From a virus: a DNA stretch of 64,000 nt. A program made the position numbers and the translations under genes. The notes under the pieces were generated by a model. That model was not told the DNA's origin, made no database searches, and saw only the letters and a program-made list of their open reading frames with translations. The stretch covers positions 36,494 through 100,493 of IMG/VR virus record IMGVR_UViG_3300009551_000005. One strand, written 5' to 3'. Shown here one piece after another: positions 14,109-22,372 of the stretch (position 1 is the stretch's first letter; each line of letters opens with the position of its first letter).

Positions 14109-15971
14109 GTGTACCTCATCCCCTCCTGCAAGGTGCGCCTGGCCATCCGCTTCGACGAGATGGGGGCGCACCGTGACCTGAAGACCAAGGCCGACGCTCA
14201 GAACGCCACCGCCACCACCAAGAACCTCTCCGGCGTGAAGGTGGAACGCGGTGACCTGAAGCTCGTGCAGGACGGGGATGCGCCGCCGGGCGTGTCGCGT
14301 CTCATCCTTCTTTCGTCGAGCAGCGTCTCGCAGATCCAGTCGAACCAGCCGAACGCGCTCCAGCAGGACAAGGGCGGGTTCCTGCGCATCGCCAACAGCA
14401 TCCCTCAGCGATCGCAGGACAAGCTCACGTACGACGTCCTCCTCATCCCGACTGAGGCGACGTGGAAGAAGAACGGCATCCGCGAAGCCGACCACCTCAC
14501 GGTGAAGTTCCCCTACTCGCAGTTCCCCTTCGACCCACGCCTCGTTCGCTCCGTCGCGATGGAGCTCATCATGGGGTGCGTGAAGCCGGAGGACTACGAG
14601 GCCGGCGTGAATGGGGAGTACCGCACGCTGCCCGATGGCTCTCAGGAGCTCCGGTCTGTCGTGCCCGACACGTACACCGACAACCAGGGAAGGCCGCGCA
14701 CCAACACACGCTTCCAGGGCTTTTGCGACACGTGGGAGAACGAGTGGCCGACCGACGGAGAGCCGATGGTCACGCTCGAGGGGCGCGACAACACGCAGCT
14801 CATCATCGACCAGACGGTCTCGCCGCGGCTCGTCGTCGACATGAACAAGCCGATTCACGAGGCCGTGGCGCAGTACCTCTCGCACTTCCCGCAGTGCGAG
14901 GGGCTCAGCGTGGAGTACCTACCGCCGGGGGAGACGCCGCCGGTGCTCAGCAAAGTGCTCGCGAACACCGCGTTCCGTCCGCAGCTCGGACCGCAGCCCT
15001 CGAAGGGCGGTCAGGATCTCAAGGCGTGGGACTACCTCACGGACATCGTAGGCGCCGTCGGTCACTCCATCCGCCTCGACGGCACGCGGGTCATCATCCA
15101 GCGCGTGCGGAGCTTCATGACCTCCGCGTCGGTGCGCCGGCCGGACGATCCGTACACCGGAAGAACTGGGCCCGCGGGTGAGCGCCTCGAGTGGCGGCGT
15201 TTCCTCTGGGGCAGGAACATCGCGAGCCTCAAGACCAAGCGCACGTTCACGCCCACGCGCTCGCCGGTGAACATCGAGGTCCGCATCTACAACCATGCGA
15301 CGAAGCAGCTCATCGTCGGGCGGTTCCCCGAAGACCACGACCGCCAGGTGTACGCGATCCCGGGTGACGCTTCTCCTGACCAGAAGTGGGAGGTGCGTCG
15401 CATCGGCTACGCAGGGATCAAAGACGCGAAGACCGCGAAGCTCATCGCGCAAGAGCTCTATGAAAGCCAGGGAAGGAACGAGCTCGAGGTGGAGCTCCAC
15501 ACCGACGATCTCGCGAGCTACGCGGGAAGTGACGATGACCCGGACATCCTCGACGCCACCGCCGGCGACACCATCGAGGTCATGACCGCGGAGGCCGCGG
15601 CGGACGAGAGAGACAACGAACAGGTCACGCTCGCTGGCGTTCTCGCGAGCTCCTCGCGCGCACGGCAGCACATCAAGAACCTCGGCTTCACCGACGAGTT
15701 CGCGGACGCGTTCGCACAGGCGAGCGCCAACAGCGCCTTCGTTCAGCAGTTCCGGCTGAAGGAGCTCGAGTCGAAGTGGACGATCGGCGACGGTGGCGGA
15801 GGAGGCATCGAGCTCACGGTCGCCGGCACGAACTACCAAGAGGTCAGGAGCGACAAGGTGGGTCTCGACGAACCGGACAACAACCCCGGTCTGCCGCCGC
15901 TCCCCGGTCCTAACGCTGGCCCGCCCGCGAACCTGCCCGCGCCTTCCGGCTCGCCTTCCGGTTGGATCTAG
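14109..15971 (+). CDS. Baseplate hub protein (gpD/gp27-like)
   Basis: 620 residues. Large beta-rich protein between the LysM protein and the spike. Segments such as Gly-Phe-Cys-Asp-Thr-Trp at about 200, Val-Thr-Leu-Glu-Gly-Arg-Asp at about 220, and Ala-Trp-Asp-Tyr-Leu-Thr-Asp-Ile-Val near 305 fit the phage late-control D/hub family (a defined Gly-Arg-Asp strand followed by a helix that binds DNA-end proximal parts of the tail). C-terminus is Pro/Gly-rich. Call relies on order and pattern. Confidence 0.68.
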   Translation: MYLIPSCKVRLAIRFDEMGAHRDLKTKADAQNATATTKNLSGVKVERGDLKLVQDGDAPPGVSRLILLSSSSVSQIQSNQPNALQQDKGGFLRIANSIPQRSQDKLTYDVLLIPTEATWKKNGIREADHLTVKFPYSQFPFDPRLVRSVAMELIMGCVKPEDYEAGVNGEYRTLPDGSQELRSVVPDTYTDNQGRPRTNTRFQGFCDTWENEWPTDGEPMVTLEGRDNTQLIIDQTVSPRLVVDMNKPIHEAVAQYLSHFPQCEGLSVEYLPPGETPPVLSKVLANTAFRPQLGPQPSKGGQDLKAWDYLTDIVGAVGHSIRLDGTRVIIQRVRSFMTSASVRRPDDPYTGRTGPAGERLEWRRFLWGRNIASLKTKRTFTPTRSPVNIEVRIYNHATKQLIVGRFPEDHDRQVYAIPGDASPDQKWEVRRIGYAGIKDAKTAKLIAQELYESQGRNELEVELHTDDLASYAGSDDDPDILDATAGDTIEVMTAEAAADERDNEQVTLAGVLASSSRARQHIKNLGFTDEFADAFAQASANSAFVQQFRLKELESKWTIGDGGGGGIELTVAGTNYQEVRSDKVGLDEPDNNPGLPPLPGPNAGPPANLPAPSGSPSGWI

Positions 15972-16137
15972 CCTTCCTGCAGCTTTTAGGGCTGCGGCTC
16001 AGTGCGTGTAGGCTCCCGGGGTTGTTGGACCGTCCTGCCCGAGGTCGTAGCACGCAGAATCGACCGCGCCACCAGCTCTTCGTATTGGACGAAGCCACTC
16101 GCGCTCCCAACCTCGGACCGTCCGCAATCTTTCTCCG

Positions 16138-16161
16138 CCGTCGGTGATCGATCACCGACGG
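16138..16161. repeat. Palindrome copy 3 (intergenic)
   Basis: Perfect 24-bp copy in the 206-nt gap after the hub gene, ending 3 nt before TAGCGT. The rest of the gap holds a GCAGC/GCTGC hairpin near 15977-15993 and no gene I can support. Confidence 0.92.
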
Positions 16162-16164
16162 TGC

Positions 16165-16170
16165 TAGCGT
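16165..16170 (+). promoter_or_regulatory. Leaderless promoter TGCTAGCGT (class A)
   Basis: TGC-TAGCGT with 7 nt to ATG 16178; palindrome copy 3 sits in the -35 position. Confidence 0.55.
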
Positions 16171-16177
16171 CACCGGC

Positions 16178-17140
16178 ATGGGACACAACGACGGGAGGGA
16201 CCACGCCCCGATCCCGATGCCCGGCGGCGACACGCGCGAGTGGGGGTGCTTCGGCATCGTGCAGCCGGCAACGTCAGGCTCCGGCGCGTCCATCCGCTTC
16301 TACGACGATGACGGCAACCCGCTGCCCGAGGGATACCTCGTCGACGTGAAGCTCATGCCCTCGGGCACGATCGTCCCGTGCCTCGTCGCGTCCTTTCTCG
16401 CGGGCCAAGGCGAGGCGTGCTTCTTCCCGTTCAACGCCGGTGACGAGGTCTACGTGATGGTGCCCGAAGGCGACGAGCGCGCGGGCTGCACGATCGTCGG
16501 ACGGTGCAACCAGGCGCTCGACGTCTTCCCGCTCCAGGTCGCGGGGCAAGACGTCACGCAGAACAACTTTGGCTTCGTGCGCATGCGCACTCCGTTCATC
16601 GTCGAGACCGCGAGCTCACTTCTTCTACGGCACTCCGTCTCCGGTGCGTTTCTCGCGTTCGATCTCTCCGGCGCGCTCACCATGGCACCCGGTGACGGAG
16701 GAAGCCTTCATCTCGGCCCAGACTTCCTCGGCTTCCAGACGCTCGACAGCTCGGGCAGCGTGCAAGTGGTTCCCGCGAACGGATCGCAGGGCAATCAGGT
16801 GCAGATGAACGCTGACGCTACGAGCTTCCTTCTCGACGGCTCTGCGAGTCAGCTCCTCACGACGGGCACGCTCACGCTCGCGACCGCGGGCAACCAGTTC
16901 TGCGGGCACGCGCTCACCGTGGAGCAGTTCCTCACCATCATGCAGGGGATCGTCATCCCGCCGACAGGTCTCACCGGACCGACCATGTGGGCCGCTCTTG
17001 CGGCGGCCATCACCGCGGGCAACGCGACACCCCTCGACACCACGGTCATCACGCCGGCGCTCACGTTGGCCCTCACCACGCCAGGGACTCCCGCGCCGGG
17101 CACGTTCGGAGTGGCCTGCCCGGGACTCCTCATCGGCTGA
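16178..17140 (+). CDS. Baseplate spike protein (gpV/gp45-like)
   Basis: 320 residues. An OB-fold-like region at about 18-110 (Glu-Trp-Gly-Cys-Phe-Gly-Ile-Val ... Gly-Asp-Glu-Val-Tyr-Val-Met-Val-Pro-Glu-Gly-Asp) is followed by repeating beta-helix-like sequence and a Thr/Ala/Leu-rich end. This is the layout of contractile-tail spike proteins that puncture the cell envelope. Directly after the hub gene, and under a palindrome-controlled promoter. Confidence 0.7.
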   Translation: MGHNDGRDHAPIPMPGGDTREWGCFGIVQPATSGSGASIRFYDDDGNPLPEGYLVDVKLMPSGTIVPCLVASFLAGQGEACFFPFNAGDEVYVMVPEGDERAGCTIVGRCNQALDVFPLQVAGQDVTQNNFGFVRMRTPFIVETASSLLLRHSVSGAFLAFDLSGALTMAPGDGGSLHLGPDFLGFQTLDSSGSVQVVPANGSQGNQVQMNADATSFLLDGSASQLLTTGTLTLATAGNQFCGHALTVEQFLTIMQGIVIPPTGLTGPTMWAALAAAITAGNATPLDTTVITPALTLALTTPGTPAPGTFGVACPGLLIG

Positions 17141-17187
17141 GAATCCTTGGGCGGCGCGGGAAAGTGCCACCCGCGGTGAAAAACCTG

Positions 17188-17215
17188 TTGCGCTATAGCG
17201 CAGGTGGTTTATAGT
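17188..17215 (+). promoter_or_regulatory. Strong sigma70-type promoter P1
   Basis: TTGCGC, 16 bp, TATAGT. The spacer contains the perfect 12-bp palindrome GCGCTATAGCGC (17190-17201), which may be an operator. A near copy occurs at 35916-35943. The transcript leader shares the block GCTGAGGGCGCGAAAGGGGA with that second copy. Confidence 0.7.
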
Positions 17216-17258
17216 TTCCCTTATGAGCGGCGCTGAGGGCGCGAAAGGGGAAACGACG

Positions 17259-17477
17259 ATGCAATTCGAAAAGTTCGCGGTGTGGGCTGACGTTTTCGGC
17301 TACCTGGCGATGGGCGCGACTCTTCACTACCAGGCACCCATGGATGCGCGTCCGCGCCGCGTGCGCATCGTCCGCATCTTCAAGAACGCCAAGCTCCGCA
17401 TCGAAGCTGGCGACCTTTCCTTCACCGCCGACGAGGGTCATCTCTCGCGCTTCCGGCGAGAAGTCATCGCCGCCTGA
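17259..17477 (+). CDS. Small basic protein, first of P1 cassette
   Basis: 72 residues from the ATG after AAAGGGGAA. An ATG at 17223 in frame is also possible, but the leader is shared with the second promoter region, where it is untranslated, so the inner ATG is preferred. Beta-strand pattern with Arg-Val-Arg-Ile-Val-Arg-Ile-Phe and Leu-Arg-Ile-Glu. Not recognised. First gene of a six-gene run of small proteins. Confidence 0.6.
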   Translation: MQFEKFAVWADVFGYLAMGATLHYQAPMDARPRRVRIVRIFKNAKLRIEAGDLSFTADEGHLSRFRREVIAA

Positions 17478-17539
17478 TTCGGTCTCTCCGACCCGGCTTC
17501 GGCCGGCTCAGAGCGAACGAAACGAAAGGGGAACGACCG

Positions 17540-17914
17540 ATGACGTACCTGGATCTGGTGCAGGCTTTGGAGCTTAAGAACGAGCAGCACATGGTGCTCT
17601 GCGAGATGGCGATGCAGATCGACCGTCTCGAGCGCAACGTTCGCGAGGGCTCGAAGGAGTTCGCGGAGAAGGTCTCGAATTGGCAGAAGCGCATCGAGAG
17701 CGACGACATCATCCACAACACGTTCAGCTACCCGAACATGCTGCTGGAGATCACGAAGGACCAGACGGCGCTCGGAGCGCTTTTTCACTCCTTCCGCATC
17801 ACCTTCAAGGTCATCACTGGGATGACGCTCGAGAAGGCGCAAGAGGAGCTCGTGGAAGCGGAAGGCGAAGGCGTGCCGAGCATCTCCAAGGCCGGCAGGA
17901 GCACTCCGCGATGA
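17540..17914 (+). CDS. Hypothetical helical protein
   Basis: 124 residues after AAAGGGGAA. Residues 10-60 read as a long amphipathic helix (Met-Ala-Met-Gln-Ile-Asp-Arg-Leu-Glu-Arg). A CCGG...CCGG hairpin lies in the gap before it (17490-17512). Its TGA overlaps the next ATG. Function unknown. Confidence 0.6.
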   Translation: MTYLDLVQALELKNEQHMVLCEMAMQIDRLERNVREGSKEFAEKVSNWQKRIESDDIIHNTFSYPNMLLEITKDQTALGALFHSFRITFKVITGMTLEKAQEELVEAEGEGVPSISKAGRSTPR

Positions 17915-18102
17915 AGCGCACCATCACGCCGCCGCGCGGTACCGCTTCAACGCTTCCCCCCGTTCCGCGTCTCTCGAGCGCAGCCACGCTGCCGACGGTG
18001 CCCGTTCCGCCACCGTCACCGCCCAATTCCTACTGCATCTGGTGCGAGAAGCCCTCGCACGAGTGTTCGTGTGACGGCAACGGAGTCGACCACTGGAGAT
18101 GA
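17911..18102 (+). CDS. Small Pro-rich protein with Cys cluster
   Basis: 63 residues, ATGA-coupled. The first 45 residues are Pro/Ser/Thr-rich; the last 20 contain Cys-Ile-Trp-Cys ... Cys-Ser-Cys, a likely zinc ribbon. Function unknown. Confidence 0.55.
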   Translation: MKRTITPPRGTASTLPPVPRLSSAATLPTVPVPPPSPPNSYCIWCEKPSHECSCDGNGVDHWR

Positions 18103-18386
18103 CCATGGACCAGAAGATTCAGGACAAGAAGGAAGCGATCTTCAACGTCTACCTCGCGGCTTACGTCTCGACGGTGTTCAACGAGAAACCCGCACCAAAA
18201 GTGAGTCCGCAACTCACCGCCGTCGAGCACGCGACTGCGAGCGCGATGGGCGTGAACCACGGACTGAACGCGAAGGACTGCGCACCGCGCGCTCTCTCCG
18301 ACTTCTGGCAGCTCTTCGAGCAGAAGCTCGGGCGGACGACGCCTGCGGTGGGGACGGAGGCTCTCGTGCCCAAGGACGTGTCATGA
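18099..18386 (+). CDS. Hypothetical protein of P1 cassette
   Basis: 95 residues, start overlaps the preceding stop. Helical; contains Glu-His-Ala-Thr-Ala-Ser-Ala-Met-Gly-Val-Asn-His at about 45-56. No family recognised. Confidence 0.55.
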   Translation: MTMDQKIQDKKEAIFNVYLAAYVSTVFNEKPAPKVSPQLTAVEHATASAMGVNHGLNAKDCAPRALSDFWQLFEQKLGRTTPAVGTEALVPKDVS

Positions 18387-18577
18387 AGTTCCACGTCTAC
18401 ATCGCGCGTGGTCCCAACGCCGCGTCGACGATGATCGAAGCATCAGACTCCAAGGACGCTCTCAAACAAGCGGCGACTCTTTGGGATGAGCAGCGCGAGA
18501 ACATCAACGTGCACTCCGTGAAGAACTGCACGGAGATGGGTTGCGGCGAGGGCTACGAGAAACGGAGGTTTGCATGA
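18383..18577 (+). CDS. Small hypothetical protein
   Basis: 64 residues, ATG within the end of the previous gene. An alpha/beta pattern Lys-Phe-His-Val-Tyr-Ile-Ala-Arg-Gly with a following Ser-Lys-Asp-Ala-Leu-Lys-Gln-Ala helix, like small phage proteins of the DUF-only kind. Its last codons overlap the next gene. Confidence 0.55.
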   Translation: MKFHVYIARGPNAASTMIEASDSKDALKQAATLWDEQRENINVHSVKNCTEMGCGEGYEKRRFA

Positions 18578-18891
18578 GCGTCATCGGGATTCCCAAGAGC
18601 ATGAAGCACTTCCTCATCCGCGACGGGAAACGTCACAAGCTCACGCTCGACTTCCCCGAAGCTTCTTTCGCGCGCGTCGCCGACGAGAAGTGCCCGCATT
18701 GCGGCTCCGAGCAATTCGGCGTCGCGGGCACCGGCAAGCGGCCGAGCAAGGACGATCGCGCGTGGGAGGCTGACGCGGTCAGCACGTGCTGCAAGAAACC
18801 CGTCGGCACGATCCGAGTCGAGACGGGCACGCTCTTCGGCGTGCGCGAAGACGCGGAGGTTCTCTCCGGCCGTTACGGGCGCGTCTACTGA
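18574..18891 (+). CDS. Small zinc-ribbon protein
   Basis: 105 residues. Cys-Pro-His-Cys-Gly at about 40-44 and a Cys-Cys-Lys-Lys-Pro at about 77-81 form a likely zinc ribbon. Last gene of the coupled P1 cassette. Function unknown; could be regulatory. Confidence 0.58.
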   Translation: MSVIGIPKSMKHFLIRDGKRHKLTLDFPEASFARVADEKCPHCGSEQFGVAGTGKRPSKDDRAWEADAVSTCCKKPVGTIRVETGTLFGVREDAEVLSGRYGRVY

Positions 18892-18895
18892 CTGC

Positions 18896-18901
18896 TACCT
18901 T
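18896..18901 (+). promoter_or_regulatory. Leaderless promoter TGCTACCTT (class A)
   Basis: TGC-TACCTT exactly 6 nt before ATG 18908. Confidence 0.52.
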
Positions 18902-18907
18902 CCCGGC

Positions 18908-19294
18908 ATGGGCTTCCCGCCGCCGGACCTTCCTCCGCCTGTCCCCACCAGCATCGCGCTCTCGCAAGACGCGGCGTTTCCTGCGATCCCAGGCGCCGTG
19001 GGCCAGGCGGCCTCCATCGCGCTCTGCCTCCTCAAGTTCAAGCCTCCCTTCCGCGCGTTCACCTTCGGATTCAAGATCCCGGGCTTCCCTCCGAAGCTCC
19101 CTCAGCTTCCCCGTCTTCCCTACGGCGTGAACTGTTTTCTCCAGCCAGCGCCCGCTCTCATCCCTGACCAGGCGCGAACGCTTCTCGGCGGAATCGTGTC
19201 TCCCAATCCGCTCAACCCCGTCGCCGGCGTCGAGCCTGGTGGTGGGAGACCGGTGCTCCTGCAACCCGATCCCGACGACAAGCCGGGGGCATAA
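18908..19294 (+). CDS. Pro-rich baseplate-region protein
   Basis: 128 residues, unusually rich in Pro, Leu and Phe (Pro-Gly-Phe-Pro-Pro-Lys-Leu-Pro-Gln-Leu-Pro). Leaderless-type start, followed 2 nt later by the gp25-like gene. Probably a structural linker of the baseplate; not recognised. Confidence 0.55.
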   Translation: MGFPPPDLPPPVPTSIALSQDAAFPAIPGAVGQAASIALCLLKFKPPFRAFTFGFKIPGFPPKLPQLPRLPYGVNCFLQPAPALIPDQARTLLGGIVSPNPLNPVAGVEPGGGRPVLLQPDPDDKPGA

Positions 19295-19296
19295 CG

Positions 19297-20217
19297 ATGC
19301 CCGGCGGCGGCACTTGGGGCACGGGAGCCTGGGGCGGTGGCGCGTGGGTTGGCGGAGGCGTCAGCTTGGCGCTCACGCTCGCGTGGGCGCGAAGGGAGAA
19401 CTGCATCAGGCTCCAGTTCAACGAGCCCGTGTACCTCTCCGATCTCCTCGACGAGTTCGACGCCTCGAGACCGGAGCTCTTCACGGTGACCGCGGTGACA
19501 GGAACCGTCGGTCTCGACGGACTGCCCGCGCGCGCGGTCGCGCCGGCGACGGTGGCCTACCCCGATCCGTTGAATGACCCGGTGGCGACGCCGGCGACGT
19601 TCAACACGATGCTGGACGTGTGGCTCGACCGGAAGATGTCGCCCTATCCCGCGGCGTACGTCGTGACGTGCCAAGGGCTCGCCGGCGACCCTGCTGGCGC
19701 CACGCTCCTCGACCCAGGCCAGAGCTCCTTCCAGCTCCTCGGAGTGCAGCAGGACCTCGTGCCGCCGACGCTCGACCCCATCGCGGACCGCGGCGGAGAC
19801 TTCGCCAACCCGTCGACGCTCTCCGCCGCGCAAGCGGCCAAGATCCCGAACGCGGGACCGACAACGCCTCTCGGCACCTACCTCGCCGACGGCACCGGTG
19901 CCTACGCGCGCGACCGCGGAATCGAGAGCTACAAGAAGCGCATCGTGCGAGCCGTCCTCGCGCGGCGCGGAGCCTTCATCCATCTGCCGACGGATTGGGG
20001 AGGAGGACTCGCGGGGATGGGCAAGGCGCTCGCCACGCGTGCTCGCGTCGAGCAGGCGCAGAGCGCGATCCTCCAGATCGTGCAAAGCGACCCGGAGACC
20101 GCGCAGGCGCGCGTGATGCTCCTCCTCGAGCCAACTGGCGTGTGGCGCGTCTCCATCGTGGCGCGCTTGCGCTCTGGTCCGGTCATCAAGTTCGGCACGC
20201 AGCTCTCGCCGCAGTAA
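19297..20217 (+). CDS. Baseplate wedge protein with gp25/W-like end
   Basis: 306 residues. N-terminal 20 residues are Gly/Trp-rich; residues 25-150 form a beta domain; residues about 205-300 (helix with Ile-Glu-Ser-Tyr-Lys-Lys-Arg-Ile, then Pro-Thr-Asp-Trp-Gly-Gly-Gly, then Gln-Ile-Val-Gln-Ser-Asp-Pro-Glu and final strands) fit the gp25/gpW lysozyme-like baseplate family. It directly precedes the J-like gene apart from one small gene, as in P2/T4 order. Confidence 0.62.
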   Translation: MPGGGTWGTGAWGGGAWVGGGVSLALTLAWARRENCIRLQFNEPVYLSDLLDEFDASRPELFTVTAVTGTVGLDGLPARAVAPATVAYPDPLNDPVATPATFNTMLDVWLDRKMSPYPAAYVVTCQGLAGDPAGATLLDPGQSSFQLLGVQQDLVPPTLDPIADRGGDFANPSTLSAAQAAKIPNAGPTTPLGTYLADGTGAYARDRGIESYKKRIVRAVLARRGAFIHLPTDWGGGLAGMGKALATRARVEQAQSAILQIVQSDPETAQARVMLLLEPTGVWRVSIVARLRSGPVIKFGTQLSPQ

Positions 20218-20220
20218 CCT
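20215..20220 (+). promoter_or_regulatory. Leaderless promoter TAACCT (class A)
   Basis: The TAA is the stop of the preceding gene; 6 nt to ATG 20227. Confidence 0.45.
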
Positions 20221-20226
20221 TCGTGC

Positions 20227-20526
20227 ATGTCCGACCCTGAGAGCGGTGAGGAGTACGCGAAGAAGTTTCACGCGAACCAGCGCATCACGGGCTACGGGCT
20301 CGAGACCACGATGCACCTGCCATGCCCCTTCTGCGCGGAACCCGACTTCCGTGTCTACAGGGTCATCGACTCTGAGATCGCGTGGAAAGAGCCGGCGGTT
20401 TGCAAGCACTGCGAGCGTGGTCTCGAGCTCGTCATTGAGAGGACAGCGACCGGCACCACGATGCAGTTCTTTCAGTCCTCCGGCCCGGAACAGCCGCGTT
20501 GGTCCAACATGCCCCGTCGCGGGTAG
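20227..20526 (+). CDS. Small zinc-ribbon protein in baseplate block
   Basis: 99 residues. Cys-Pro-Phe-Cys at about 33-36 and Cys-Lys-His-Cys at about 58-61 make a clear four-Cys ribbon. Leaderless-type start. Not a known structural protein; may bind nucleic acid. Confidence 0.6.
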   Translation: MSDPESGEEYAKKFHANQRITGYGLETTMHLPCPFCAEPDFRVYRVIDSEIAWKEPAVCKHCERGLELVIERTATGTTMQFFQSSGPEQPRWSNMPRRG

Positions 20527-20529
20527 TCT
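20524..20529 (+). promoter_or_regulatory. Leaderless promoter TAGTCT (class A)
   Basis: TAGTCT (TAG is the preceding stop) exactly 6 nt before GTG 20536. Confidence 0.48.
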
Positions 20530-20535
20530 CCATCC

Positions 20536-21645
20536 GTGGACCTCGCGACGCGCCTCGACCTCTTTCAGACCGGCCGGCAGTTCTTTCGCCAGCGCACGAC
20601 GAGCATCGACCCCGCCCAGGTCGACATCCTCGGATCGGATGCGAACCTCATCGTGGGTGGCCAGTCCGTCATGGCCGCGAAGGTCGTGCAGCAGGTGGCC
20701 TACCAGAGCGGTCGGCACTTCGTGGCCGGGTGCTTCGATGAAGATCTCGACCGCTACGCGTACGACAAGTGCTTCGGGCTCCTGAGGAAGGGCGCATCAC
20801 CGGCGGTCTCGCAAGTGCGCTTCTTCCGCGCCGGCGGTGCATCAGGAAGCATCCCCGCGGGCACCGTTCTTCGCACCGTCGGCGGGCAGGTGGAGCACGT
20901 GATGGTCACGCCGGCGGTCTTCTCTTCCGGCGGTCTCTCCGCGACGTGTTTCACGCGCGCGACGCAGGCGGGCAAGAGCTCGCAGACCGGCGCGAACACC
21001 ATCCGCACGTTCGCCAACCCGACGGCCATCTTCGACCAGACGATCCAGCTCACGAACGACGTGGCCACCGCTGGCGGTGAAGACCGCGAGGACGACGACA
21101 CGTTCAAGGGACGCATCATCCAGTTCCCGCAGAGCCTCGCGAAGGGGACGAACCCCGCCATCCAGTTCGGCGCGCTCACCGTGCCCGGAGTCGTGAGCGC
21201 GCTGGCACAAGATGCGGTCGACCCGTCGGGTAACAGCGCACGCGTCGTGAACCTCTTCATCGCGGACTCGACGGGCGTCGCCAACGCGGCTCTCGTCGCC
21301 AACGTGGTTTCCGTCCTGCCCGAGTACAAGGCCGGAGGCATCGCGGTCGTCCTCTTCACGAGCATCCCGCAGATCCTGTCGATCGTGACCGCGCTCCAGT
21401 TCTCGGGGAACGTGGACACGGTCTCGCTGACCGCCGCGGTGTGGAACGCGCTCGTGGAGTTCGTGAACACGCTGCCCGTCAACGCGCCGCTCTACAGGAG
21501 CGACCTTCTTGCGGTCGTGCGCAGGTTCAAGCCGCTGGGCGTGGTGCCGTGGGGTGGGAGCATCGTGTCGCCGGCGGGGGACGTCTTCCCCACGCTCGGT
21601 CAGACCATCAGGACGAGCCTCGCGTACGTCAGCGCTGCTTCCTAG
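20536..21645 (+). CDS. Baseplate J-like protein
   Basis: 369 residues. N-terminal helices, then Gly-Ser-Ile-Pro-Ala-Gly-Thr-Val-Leu at about 103-111, a beta domain, a Glu-Asp-Asp-Asp-Thr-Phe-Lys-Gly-Arg-Ile at about 188-197 typical of the J/gp6 family, and C-terminal Arg-Ser-Asp-Leu-Leu-Ala-Val-Val. These proteins form the inner wedge of the baseplate. Its 3' end overlaps a convergent minus-strand gene by 17 nt. Confidence 0.75.
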   Translation: MDLATRLDLFQTGRQFFRQRTTSIDPAQVDILGSDANLIVGGQSVMAAKVVQQVAYQSGRHFVAGCFDEDLDRYAYDKCFGLLRKGASPAVSQVRFFRAGGASGSIPAGTVLRTVGGQVEHVMVTPAVFSSGGLSATCFTRATQAGKSSQTGANTIRTFANPTAIFDQTIQLTNDVATAGGEDREDDDTFKGRIIQFPQSLAKGTNPAIQFGALTVPGVVSALAQDAVDPSGNSARVVNLFIADSTGVANAALVANVVSVLPEYKAGGIAVVLFTSIPQILSIVTALQFSGNVDTVSLTAAVWNALVEFVNTLPVNAPLYRSDLLAVVRRFKPLGVVPWGGSIVSPAGDVFPTLGQTIRTSLAYVSAAS

Positions 21646-22372
21646 ACTTCGTCGCAACTGGCGGAGGAAGAAGCATCGGGATGATCCCGATGGGACGCTC
21701 GAGCGTCTTCGTGATGAGGTGCATGACCTGCGCTCCACCACCGCGGACGATGTGCCGGATGGACGACCTCGCGTTCCTCAAGACATCAGCCACGCGGCAG
21801 AGTCCCTCCCACGCCTCATCTGAATATGGAATCACCGCGACATCGTTCCAATCGCCGTGGTACTCGCGCGCACCATCGCCGACTGCTCGAAGCCTGCGCA
21901 TCTCCTCAGCGTCTTTCTCCCAGCCCTTCAAGCTTTGCTCGAAGTCCTTGGAGTGTGAACGCGTGAACCACCGGTCTTGCCGCTTGTTGCTGCCGTCGTA
22001 CCTCCTGTTGACCTTCGTGATCCCGGCGGTGTCGTTTCCGCGGACCAACGCTCGCTCGAGCCGTTCGAACGACAGCTTCACGTGGACTTCGACGTCGTTC
22101 ATCTTTTCCCTGTCGAGGGGTTCGAACGCGTCGGGTTTCTCCCACTTGGAAAGGTCCGAACCGACCGTGATGACTGGCTCCCACACGTATCGGATCACCT
22201 TCTCGAGCTCCGCCTGAGCCTTTTCCTTCACCTCGTTGATGGTGTCCGCGCGCAACTCTTCGTCGCCGACCTTCGCGAAGAAGTTTTTCCTGTCACGGTC
22301 GAAGAGAATGTCGACCCATCCGTGTTTCGTTTGGAGCTTGTCGACGACGTAGGGTTTGAGTGCGCGGCCCAT
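21629..22372 (-). CDS. Hypothetical charged minus-strand protein
   Basis: 247 residues from the ATG overlapping the preceding stop by one base. Strongly charged (Lys/Glu/Asp/Arg) with long helices, ending in a Pro-Pro-Val-Ala-Thr-Lys-Ser-Arg-Lys tail. Second gene of a two-gene minus-strand operon set inside the baseplate block. No family recognised. Confidence 0.62.
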   Translation of the reverse strand: MGRALKPYVVDKLQTKHGWVDILFDRDRKNFFAKVGDEELRADTINEVKEKAQAELEKVIRYVWEPVITVGSDLSKWEKPDAFEPLDREKMNDVEVHVKLSFERLERALVRGNDTAGITKVNRRYDGSNKRQDRWFTRSHSKDFEQSLKGWEKDAEEMRRLRAVGDGAREYHGDWNDVAVIPYSDEAWEGLCRVADVLRNARSSIRHIVRGGGAQVMHLITKTLERPIGIIPMLLPPPVATKSRKQR

